From NCBI GenBank assembly GCA_020633195.1, contig JACKEC010000016.1:1-64000 (forward strand): a stretch of DNA of 64,000 nucleotides, given 5' to 3'. This stretch comes from Sandaracinaceae bacterium (lineage in GTDB: Bacteria; Myxococcota_A; Polyangia; Polyangiales; Sandaracinaceae). Shown here piece after piece: positions 8,397-15,206 of the stretch. The notes below the pieces were generated by a model. It did not search any database. It had not been told where the DNA came from and saw nothing but the letters and a program-made list of their open reading frames with translations. Both the position numbers and the translations under genes were made by a program. Numbering within the stretch: position 1 is the first letter of the stretch; the number at the start of each line of letters is the position of its first letter.

Positions 8397-9941
8397 ATGA
8401 TCACGCTGAAGAGCTACCTCCGGGGCGAGTGGGTCGAGGGTCAGGGCGCGGGCGCGACCCTCGTGAACCCGAGCACGGGCGAGCCGATCGCCACGACGAG
8501 CACCGAAGGCTTCGACTTCGGCGCGGCGGTGGCGCACGCCCGGGACGTGGGCGGTCCGGCCCTGCGGGCGATGACGTTCGCGGAGCGGGGCGCCGTCCTC
8601 AAGACGCTCAGCAAGGCGATCCACACGCACCGCGACGCCCTCATCGAGGCGTCGATCCTGAACGCCGGGACGCCGCGCTCGGACGCCAAGTTCGACGTCG
8701 ACGGCGCGAGCGGCACGCTCGCCTACTACGGGAGCCTCGGGAAGCGCCTCGGCGACGCCCGCTGGATCGCCGAGGAGTCGGAGCAGCTCACCCAGAGCGC
8801 GCGCTTCTTCGGCCGGCACGTGTGGGTGCCGCTGCAGGGCGTGGCGGTGCACATCAACGCGTTCAACTTCCCGGCGTGGGGGCTCGCCGAGAAGCTCGCG
8901 GTCGCCTTCCTCGCGGGCGTCCCCGTCATCTCGAAGCCGGCGACCGCGACCGCGCTCACGACCTTCCGGATGATGGAGGTCCTCGTCGAGACGGGCGCGC
9001 TCCCGGCGGGCACGCTCCAGCTCGTGTGCGGCTCGACCGGCGATCTGCTCGGCCACCTCGGCGCGCAGGACGCGCTCGCGTTCACGGGCTCCGCCGACAC
9101 CGGCCTGAAGCTGCGTGGGATGCACAACGTCTTGTCGAGCTCGACGCGGGTCAACGTGGAGGCGGACTCGCTCAACGCGACCGTCCTCACCGAGGACGCG
9201 AGCGACGACACCTACCAGATGTTCCTGCGCGACGTGGCGCAGGAGATCACCCAGAAGAGCGGCCAGAAGTGCACCGCCACGCGCCGCGTGTTCGTGCCCG
9301 CGTCGATGATCGATCGCGTGCAGGCGGACGTCGCCGAGCGCGTCGACCGCGTCGTGATCGGCAACCCCGCCCACAAGGACGTCCGCATGGGGCCGCTCGC
9401 CACCAAGCAGCAGCTCGAGGACTTCCGGGCGGGCGTCGCCAAGCTCGTCGCCGCGGGCGCGACCGTCGTGCACGGCAGCCCCACCGAGGTCACGGTGGTC
9501 GACGCGGACGCGTCGAAGGGCTACTTCGTCGGCCCCGTGCTGCTTCGCGCCGACGACCCCGCGAACGCGGCCGCGGTCCACGAGCACGAGGTCTTCGGGC
9601 CGTGCACCACGCTGATGCCGTACGAGACCGCGGACGAGGCCGTCGAGCTCGTGGCGCGCGGCGGCGGTGGCCTCGTCGTGTCGGTCTACGGCGACGATCG
9701 CGACGTCCTCGCCAAGCTCGTCCTCGGCCTCGCGCCGTTCCACGGCCGGATCCTGATGGGCAGCAAGAAGGTCGCGGATCAGGCCATCGCGCCCGGCCTC
9801 GTGCTCCCGAGCTGCGTCCACGGCGGCCCCGGCCGCGCGGGCGGCGGCGAGGAGCTCGGCGGCGAGCGCGGCCTGCGCTTCTACATGCAGCGCTGCGCGG
9901 TCCAGGGCGACCGCGCGCTCCTCGACAAGTTCCTGGGCTGA
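8397..9941 (+). CDS. Aldehyde dehydrogenase, PaaZ/BoxD type
   Basis: The 514-residue enzyme matches the aldehyde dehydrogenase half of PaaZ and the stand-alone 3,4-dehydroadipyl-CoA semialdehyde dehydrogenase (BoxD) in length and motifs. These include the N-terminal Leu-Lys-Ser-Tyr-Leu-x-Gly-x-Trp, the Asn-Ala-Phe-Asn-Phe-Pro-x-Trp-Gly loop, the glycine motif Phe-Thr-Gly-Ser-Ala-Asp-Thr-Gly and catalytic Cys292 in Gly-Gln-Lys-Cys-Thr. It would oxidise a CoA-linked semialdehyde with NAD(P)+. The C-terminal hydratase domain of full PaaZ is absent. No other benzoyl-CoA or phenylacetyl-CoA genes are in the window, so its pathway here is open. The gene ends 124 bp before the convergent POT gene, in a block of hairpins. 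Confidence 0.87.
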   Translation: MITLKSYLRGEWVEGQGAGATLVNPSTGEPIATTSTEGFDFGAAVAHARDVGGPALRAMTFAERGAVLKTLSKAIHTHRDALIEASILNAGTPRSDAKFDVDGASGTLAYYGSLGKRLGDARWIAEESEQLTQSARFFGRHVWVPLQGVAVHINAFNFPAWGLAEKLAVAFLAGVPVISKPATATALTTFRMMEVLVETGALPAGTLQLVCGSTGDLLGHLGAQDALAFTGSADTGLKLRGMHNVLSSSTRVNVEADSLNATVLTEDASDDTYQMFLRDVAQEITQKSGQKCTATRRVFVPASMIDRVQADVAERVDRVVIGNPAHKDVRMGPLATKQQLEDFRAGVAKLVAAGATVVHGSPTEVTVVDADASKGYFVGPVLLRADDPANAAAVHEHEVFGPCTTLMPYETADEAVELVARGGGGLVVSVYGDDRDVLAKLVLGLAPFHGRILMGSKKVADQAIAPGLVLPSCVHGGPGRAGGGEELGGERGLRFYMQRCAVQGDRALLDKFLG

Positions 9942-9942
9942 G

Positions 9943-9964
9943 TCCGACGACGCGAAGCGTCGGA
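9943..9964. terminator. Hairpin 1 in convergent intergenic region
   Basis: The arms TCCGACG (9943-9949) and CGTCGGA (9958-9964) flank an 8-base loop, starting two bases after the dehydrogenase stop. It is the first of three consecutive hairpins between convergent genes. A T-tract is lacking, as is common in GC-rich bacteria. It probably acts as a terminator or 3' end stabiliser. Confidence 0.5.
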
Positions 9965-9981
9965 GGATCTCAGTGGGGAGC

Positions 9982-10001
9982 GCGAGGGGCTTGCCCCTCG
10001 C
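9982..10001. terminator. Hairpin 2: perfect 8-bp GC stem, 4-base loop
   Basis: GCGAGGGG (9982-9989) pairs perfectly with CCCCTCGC (9994-10001) around CTTG. It is strong on both strands, so it could end transcription from the dehydrogenase gene and from the POT transporter gene. Confidence 0.6.
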
Positions 10002-10008
10002 CGGAGAG

Positions 10009-10027
10009 AAATCGCCGGAGGCGATTT
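10009..10027. terminator. Hairpin 3: AAATCGCC-GGA-GGCGATTT
   Basis: Perfect 8-bp arms (10009-10016, 10020-10027) flank a 3-base loop. The arms end in AAA/TTT, giving a short T-run on either strand. This is the arrangement expected of a bidirectional intrinsic terminator between the convergent dehydrogenase and POT genes. Confidence 0.62.
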
Positions 10028-10064
10028 ATCGACAGATCTTGAGTCCGGAGACCTCGAGCGCCGC

Positions 10065-12143
10065 TCAGAACTCTTTGGGCTCCGCGTCGCCCTCGGCGAG
10101 GCCGATGTGCATCCACTTCGTGAGGAGGGGTGACAGGGCGAGGCAGACGAACGCCGCGATCATCGCGGCGATGGCGATGATGCCGAACACGTCGCCGTAG
10201 GCGTCCACCGTGGCGGTCGGGCCGGGGATGAACTGGAGGCCTTCTTCGCCGCCCTCGGACACGCCCGTGAAGGTCGCGATGATCGCGGCGAGGTAGTTCG
10301 AGAACGCGGTCGCGAGGAACCAGCCGCCCATCACGCTGCTGACGAGCCGCGTCGGCGAGAGCTTGGTGACCATCGACAGGCCGACCGGTGAGCTGCACAG
10401 CTCGCCCGTCGTCACGAGTAACCAGCCGAACAAGAGGAAGCCCATCGAGGACATCCCGCGCGCGTCGGCGTTCTGCGCGCCCCAGTAGAAGATGCCGAAG
10501 CCGATCGCGAGCTGCGCGATCCCGAGGGCGAACTTCACCGGCGTGCTGGGGTCTCGTTTGCGCGTCGCGAGGAACGCCCACAGCGCGCTGAACGGGAGCC
10601 CGAAGAGGATGATGTAGATCGGGTTGGCGGCCTGGTACTCGGACGCCGGGATCTCGCTCGCGCCGAGCCCCATGCCGACGTTGCCCTCGGTCACCTCCCA
10701 CTCGACGACGGCGATGTCCTCGACCCCGAGCTCGGGGTCCTGCGCCGCGCGCAGGTACGTGAGCCCGGTCATGGTGAAGGTGTCGCTCTCGCGGACCGCC
10801 TCGGCGAGCGCCTCCATCTGCGCGTCGGAGACGCGGTCGTCCTCGCCGCGGTTGACGTTGCGGTGCGCCTCGACGGCCCGGATGGCGCGCGCGATCTGCT
10901 CGTTCATCGCCGGGTTGCCGTTGGCCATCCCGAGCTGCTCCTGCGAGAGGAGGGGCAGGGCGGCGACCGCGGCGTCGGAGCTGCTCGGCGCGACGCGCAG
11001 GCGGACCGTGGAGCCGACCTCGTCGGCGGCCACGTGACGCTCCTCCATCACGCGATCGATGTTGCGGTCGGTCCAGTTGCTGAGGCTCGTCCCGGCCTGC
11101 TCGAAGAAGGCCCAGAACAGCATGTTGAAGAAGAACAGCACCAGGACGACGGTGAGCCGCTGCCGGGCGACCCGGTCGCAGCGCACGACCATGTCGTAGA
11201 TGACGTAGATCAGGAAGACGATGCCGGTGACGTTGAGGACCCAGCCCGCGATCGTGTTGTTGGTCACGACGTAGGCGAGCCCGGCGATCACCACCAGGGT
11301 GCCGAGGTAGACGGCGTACTCGGCGGGCAGGAACCCGAGGAGCTTCTTCCGGAGCTTCTCCGGATCGGGCGGGGCGCCGGCGCTCTTGGCGAGCGGCCCC
11401 TTCTGCAGCGCCATCACCGCGACCGCGCCGGCGATCAGGAGCATGACGCCGAGGAAGATCCGGACGATCAGCTGGAGCAGCGAGTCCTGCCAGAAGGGCA
11501 TCGCGACCGCGACCGCGAGCGCGCCGCCGCCGATGAGGATCTGGGTGAGCAGGGTCGGCGCGACGAAGACGGCGACGCCGATGAGCATGCCGATGGTCGC
11601 GAGGCCGAAGCCGTAGTGCCACCCGTAGGTCTCGCCCACGTAGCCGCACACGATCGGGCTCATCGCGGCGCCGAGGTTGATCCCCATGTAGAAGATCGTG
11701 AAGCCCGCGTCCTTCTTCTCCGACGCCTTCGGGTAGAGCTCGCCGACGATGGTCGAGATGTTCGGCTTGAAGAAGCCGTTGCCCGCGATGAGGAGCGCGA
11801 GGGCGCCGAAGAACGCGTAGCGGTTCTCGACGGTCATCAGGAGGTGGCCGGCGGCCATCAGCAGGCCGCCCACGATCACCGCGCGGCGGCGGCCGAGGAG
11901 GCGGTCGGCGAGCATCCCGCCGAAGTACGGCGTCATGTAGACGAGGGCCGTGTAGGCCCCGTACACGCCGTAGGCCTCCGAGTCGTTCAGACCGAGGAAG
12001 CCCTTGATCATGTAATAGAGCAGGAGCGCTCTCATCCCGTAGTAGGAGAAGCGCTCCCACATCTCCGCGAAGAAGAGCTGGAACAGCCCTGTCGGGTGGC
12101 CGAAGAGGGTTTTGCCCTGGGGCTCCGCGGTCTCTGTGGTCAT
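10065..12143 (-). CDS. POT-family (PTR2) proton-dependent oligopeptide transporter with large inserted loop
   Basis: This 692-residue inner-membrane transporter carries the POT signatures Glu-x-x-Glu-Arg-Phe-x-Tyr-Tyr (residues ~27-35) and Phe-Tyr-Met-Gly-Ile-Asn (~151-156), plus Gly-Asn-Gly-Phe-Phe-Lys-Pro-Asn. It would import di- and tripeptides with protons. Bacterial POT proteins are usually near 500 residues. Most of the excess here is a hydrophilic insert at about residues 365-498, between the conserved Asp-Arg-Asn and Asn-Pro-Ile-Tyr-Ile segments. The ATG at 12143 is chosen over a GTG at 12155 because AAGGTGG lies eight bases upstream. Both that site and the ATG are buried in a hairpin (separate entry). 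Confidence 0.9.
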   Translation of the reverse strand: MTTETAEPQGKTLFGHPTGLFQLFFAEMWERFSYYGMRALLLYYMIKGFLGLNDSEAYGVYGAYTALVYMTPYFGGMLADRLLGRRRAVIVGGLLMAAGHLLMTVENRYAFFGALALLIAGNGFFKPNISTIVGELYPKASEKKDAGFTIFYMGINLGAAMSPIVCGYVGETYGWHYGFGLATIGMLIGVAVFVAPTLLTQILIGGGALAVAVAMPFWQDSLLQLIVRIFLGVMLLIAGAVAVMALQKGPLAKSAGAPPDPEKLRKKLLGFLPAEYAVYLGTLVVIAGLAYVVTNNTIAGWVLNVTGIVFLIYVIYDMVVRCDRVARQRLTVVLVLFFFNMLFWAFFEQAGTSLSNWTDRNIDRVMEERHVAADEVGSTVRLRVAPSSSDAAVAALPLLSQEQLGMANGNPAMNEQIARAIRAVEAHRNVNRGEDDRVSDAQMEALAEAVRESDTFTMTGLTYLRAAQDPELGVEDIAVVEWEVTEGNVGMGLGASEIPASEYQAANPIYIILFGLPFSALWAFLATRKRDPSTPVKFALGIAQLAIGFGIFYWGAQNADARGMSSMGFLLFGWLLVTTGELCSSPVGLSMVTKLSPTRLVSSVMGGWFLATAFSNYLAAIIATFTGVSEGGEEGLQFIPGPTATVDAYGDVFGIIAIAAMIAAFVCLALSPLLTKWMHIGLAEGDAEPKEF

Positions 12144-12175
12144 GAGGCGGCCCACCTTCCGGTGGCCGCCTCATG
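12141..12175 (-). promoter_or_regulatory. Hairpin occluding the Shine-Dalgarno and ATG of the POT gene
   Basis: In the transcript, the 15-base arm at 12175-12161 pairs with 12156-12141 around a GGAA tetraloop (GNRA type), with one bulged G. The second arm contains AAGGTGG's GGTGG and the AUG itself; the AUG pairs with CAU at the far end of the first arm. The initiation region is therefore wholly double-stranded. No U-run follows, so simple termination is less likely than translational control. Confidence 0.6.
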
Positions 12176-12204
12176 GTGTCAAGTCGCCGGTTCGAGCGAG
12201 CGGG

Positions 12205-12519
12205 TCAGGTGCCGAAGGCCGCCCGGACGTTCTCGTCGTGGCGGATCCAGGTCGTGCGCGCCTCGCGCACCTCTTCGGCCAGCTCTCGCAGCCGGTTCTC
12301 GGCGCTCTCGACTCGGGGCAGCGTGAGGACGTCCGCGGGCGTGCGCCGCGTGGGCACCCACTTCAAGAAGACGCGGGCCTTGGGGTAGGCCTCGGCCACC
12401 CGCTCCCGCAGCGCCTCGAGGTAGCTCTTGGCGCTCAGCTCGGGCAGCAGGCCGACCGGGTCGGCGTCTTCGAAGATCACGTTGCTCGTGGTGATGTCGA
12501 TCGTCTTGGGGCTCAGCAA
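12205..12519 (-). CDS. Hypothetical 104-residue protein (TTG start)
   Basis: The frame starts best at the TTG at 12519, with AAGGA nine bases upstream. No ATG or GTG in this frame gives a sensible start downstream of the previous stop. The protein is mixed alpha/beta: an N-terminal strand region with Ile-Asp-Ile-Thr-Thr, then two charged helices (Leu-Arg-Glu-Arg-Val and Asn-Arg-Leu-Arg-Glu-Leu). Codon third positions are almost all G/C, as expected of a real gene here. It lies 53 bp after the 355-residue unknown gene on the same strand and is probably its operon partner. Family and function are not recognised. Confidence 0.6.
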   Translation of the reverse strand: MLSPKTIDITTSNVIFEDADPVGLLPELSAKSYLEALRERVAEAYPKARVFLKWVPTRRTPADVLTLPRVESAENRLRELAEEVREARTTWIRHDENVRAAFGT

Positions 12520-12572
12520 GAAATGTTGTCCTTTTTTCGTGTTTCGGAGAGGGGTGAGGGGAGTGGACGGGA

Positions 12573-13640
12573 TCAGGCGGCGGCCTGGTCGTCCTTGGCG
12601 CCGGCCACCTTCGGGGCGCCGACGCCGTAGGCGCCGCGCCGCTCGAAGATGCGCTCGCGCGCCGCGGGCTTGAGGGTCATCCACATGAAGTCGCAGACGT
12701 CGAGGAGGTCGCGCGGCTCGTGGCCGGCCTCGCGGAGCGCCTCGTCGACGCGCATCGTCATCGCGTGGAAGCGCTCGTAGAGCAGGCCCATCGGGCGGCC
12801 CGAGAGCATCAGCCCGGGCGCCATCCAGGCGGCCTGCAGCGTGAGCGGGCTCGTGCGCATCACGAGGTGCGTCGCCGGGTGCACGGCCCCGAGGAGCACG
12901 GTCGTCAGCTCCCACGAGGGGGCCTCGCCGAGCGCGCGCTCGAGGCTCGCGACGTAGCCGTCGATGCGGACCGCGATCTTCGACTTGCCGTGCAGCAGCG
13001 CGTGAAGCGAGCTGGCCACCGCGGCGTGGTGCGACGGATCGATCTCGGCGAACGCCTTCCGCTCCTTGGCCGACACGAGGTCGGTGAGCGCGAGCACGGA
13101 CGAGGCGGCCGCGTGAACCGCGGTGTGCTCGTCGGCGGCGAGGCGGCGCTGCAGCACCTTGGCGCCGAGGCCCTCGGCGGCGGCCGTCACCATCGCGTCG
13201 CGGTGGCGCTTGAGCGGGCGCTTGCGCCCGTCACCGCGGTGCTGCTCGGCGTAGCTCTCGGACAGGAACCCGTCCTCGAACAGCTCGGCGAAGTAGGCGA
13301 TCTGCTCCTCGAGCGAGGGAGGCATGCGACCCCCGGCGCCCTTGGGCGTCGAGCCGCCGTCCGCCATGTTGCGCAGCGCGGTCACGATCGCGAGCGTCAC
13401 GTCGAGGGGCCGGTCCACCGCGTCGAGCAGGTGGTAGTAGCCCTTCTTGAACGTCCTCGTTCGGCCGTCCTGAAACTGCATCCGCAATCGGTCGTCCAGG
13501 GCCTGGACGACGGTGCCGAGCCCCCACACCTCGCGCCGCGAGTGGCGGAACAGCGCGGTGGATACGGCGCTCGGCGAGGTCACCTCGATGTCGTTCGAGG
13601 GGGGGGTGGACGTGTCAGCTTGCGTTGCGGTTTCAGACAA
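12573..13640 (-). CDS. Unknown 355-residue protein with small N-terminal beta domain
   Basis: The start is the TTG at 13640, with a strong AAGGAG site five bases upstream. After ~25 disordered residues, His-Ser-Arg-Arg-Glu-Val-Trp-Gly-Leu-Gly-Thr-Val resembles the start of small SH3/Tudor-like modules (DUF3553-type), which also carry a Phe-x-Asp-Gly strand. The remaining ~280 residues are helical, with His-rich patches (Asp-Pro-Ser-His-His-Ala, Val-His-Pro-Ala-Thr-His) that could be metal sites; this is inference. It has no signal peptide and is likely cytoplasmic. It is the first gene of a two-gene unit with 12205-12519. The 249 bp upstream hold no further gene that I can support. Confidence 0.7.
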   Translation of the reverse strand: MSETATQADTSTPPSNDIEVTSPSAVSTALFRHSRREVWGLGTVVQALDDRLRMQFQDGRTRTFKKGYYHLLDAVDRPLDVTLAIVTALRNMADGGSTPKGAGGRMPPSLEEQIAYFAELFEDGFLSESYAEQHRGDGRKRPLKRHRDAMVTAAAEGLGAKVLQRRLAADEHTAVHAAASSVLALTDLVSAKERKAFAEIDPSHHAAVASSLHALLHGKSKIAVRIDGYVASLERALGEAPSWELTTVLLGAVHPATHLVMRTSPLTLQAAWMAPGLMLSGRPMGLLYERFHAMTMRVDEALREAGHEPRDLLDVCDFMWMTLKPAARERIFERRGAYGVGAPKVAGAKDDQAAA

Positions 13641-13889
13641 GATCGCTCCTTGCGTGGGGGTCGGGAACGCACGAAAGCCACGGAGCGCTCGGGGCGACTG
13701 CGGGGCGGTTCGGGCGGCGCGAGGCCGGGGCCTCGCTGTGGTCGTTGGCCTGCCGAGCTCCGCGCATCATCACGCACCCGTGGGCGCGTCGAGACGAGCA
13801 CGAAAGCCCGAAGACTGAACGCACTGTAGCCTCGAATGCCTCAAAAGTAAAGTGTTTCCCTCGATTTTGTGGGGTGGTAGAGGATCCGC

Positions 13890-15158
13890 ATGCAGAACGC
13901 GACCCACCGGATCGAGGCCGAACAGCTGCTCCCGGGGACCGGCGCGCCTCTTCGAGACGCGTGCTTGATCATCGAGGACGGGCGGGTCGCCTGGGTCGGG
14001 CCGCGCGCCTCGGCGCCCGCCACGGCGGCGGGTGTCCCGGTGTGGAGAACGCAAACGATCTTGCCCGGTCTCTGGGACTGCCACGTGCACCTCACGGGGC
14101 TCCGCACGACGAGCCTCGACGACGCGATGCGGGTCCCGCCGCCCGTCTGCGCGGCGCGCGCCGTGATGGACGCGCAGAAGGCGCTCGACGCCGGCTTCAC
14201 GAGCGTGCGCGAGGTCGGAGGCTACGGCGTGCACGTCGCGCGCGTCGTCGACGAGGGGACCGCGCCGGGGCCGACCATCTACGCGGCGGGCGACCTGATC
14301 TCGCAGACCGGCGGCCACGCGGATCTGCACACCTACTCGGTCGGGTGCGTGACCCACTTCGCCGAGCAGGGGGGCTGGCTCCGCACGTGCGACGGCGAGG
14401 CCGAGTGCCTGCGCGCGGTGCGCCTGCAGCTGCGCCGCAACTGCAAGCTCATCAAGATCTGCGCGAGCGGCGGCGTGCTCACCGAGTACGACGACCCGAT
14501 GCACCAGCAGTTCACGGATCGCGAGCTGCGCGTCATCGTCGAGGAGGCGGCGCGCGCCGAGCGGGTGGTCGCCGCGCACTGCCACGGCAAGGCGGGCATC
14601 CTCGCGGCGCTCCGGGCGGGCGCGAAGACGATCGAGCACGGGACCTACCTCGACGCGGAGACCGCCGACGTGATGAAGGAGGTCGGCGCGGTCCTCGTCA
14701 CGACGCGGTTCGTGACCGAGCGCATGCTCGCCTACGGGCAGGCCACGGGGCTTCCGTCGTACGCGTGGGACAAGCTCGTCGCGATGGGCGCCCAGCACCG
14801 CGAGGCCGTCGCGCTCGCGATCCGGAGCGGGGTCACGATCGCGCTCGGCACCGACACGATCACCACCGGCGAGGGGTCGGCGCTGCCGTGGGGGCTCCAC
14901 GCGCGCGAGCTCGAGCTGCTCGTCGACGCGGGGATGACGCCGCTCCAGGCGATCGAGGCGGCGACCGCGAACGCGCCGCTGACGGTCGGGGCGCAGGCCC
15001 GGCGCGCGGGGCGCCTCGAGGTCGGCTGGGACGCGGACGTGATCCTCGTCGACGGCGATCCGCTCGCCGACGTCGGGGTGCTCACGGACCGGGCGAAGAT
15101 CACCCACGTGCTCAAGCGCGGGCACGTCGAGAAGGCTCCCACGCCGTCACCGGCGTGA
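13890..15158 (+). CDS. Amidohydrolase-family metal-dependent hydrolase (imidazolonepropionase/prolidase-like)
   Basis: The 422-residue cytoplasmic protein has the complete binuclear site of the Xaa-Pro dipeptidase/imidazolonepropionase-like amidohydrolases. It comprises His65-x-His67 after strand 1, the likely carbamylated Lys189 in Lys-Ile-Cys-Ala-Ser-Gly-Gly, His230, His250 in Glu-His-Gly, and Asp in Leu-Gly-Thr-Asp-Thr. The composite small beta domain is formed by both termini, ending in Trp-Asp-Ala-Asp-Val-Ile-Leu-Val-Asp-Gly-Asp-Pro. It hydrolyses an amide or lactam; the substrate cannot be told (cyclic dipeptides, prolyl peptides and imidazolone-type rings are known for relatives). The caspase-like lipoprotein gene follows 48 bp downstream. 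Confidence 0.88.
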   Translation: MQNATHRIEAEQLLPGTGAPLRDACLIIEDGRVAWVGPRASAPATAAGVPVWRTQTILPGLWDCHVHLTGLRTTSLDDAMRVPPPVCAARAVMDAQKALDAGFTSVREVGGYGVHVARVVDEGTAPGPTIYAAGDLISQTGGHADLHTYSVGCVTHFAEQGGWLRTCDGEAECLRAVRLQLRRNCKLIKICASGGVLTEYDDPMHQQFTDRELRVIVEEAARAERVVAAHCHGKAGILAALRAGAKTIEHGTYLDAETADVMKEVGAVLVTTRFVTERMLAYGQATGLPSYAWDKLVAMGAQHREAVALAIRSGVTIALGTDTITTGEGSALPWGLHARELELLVDAGMTPLQAIEAATANAPLTVGAQARRAGRLEVGWDADVILVDGDPLADVGVLTDRAKITHVLKRGHVEKAPTPSPA

Positions 15159-15206
15159 AACCACTCCGGGCGCCGACCCGGGGCGCGAGAGGGTATCTTT
15201 GGGCCC

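Noticed and set aside
8257..9941. Full-length PaaZ (dehydrogenase plus hydratase)
   Set aside because: The frame ends at 514 residues, right after the dehydrogenase domain, and no MaoC-like hydratase follows.
13641..13889. Possible small gene in the 249-bp gap before the amidohydrolase
   Set aside because: Open frames there are extensions of antisense frames without start-site support or coding-like composition. It more likely holds the two divergent promoters.
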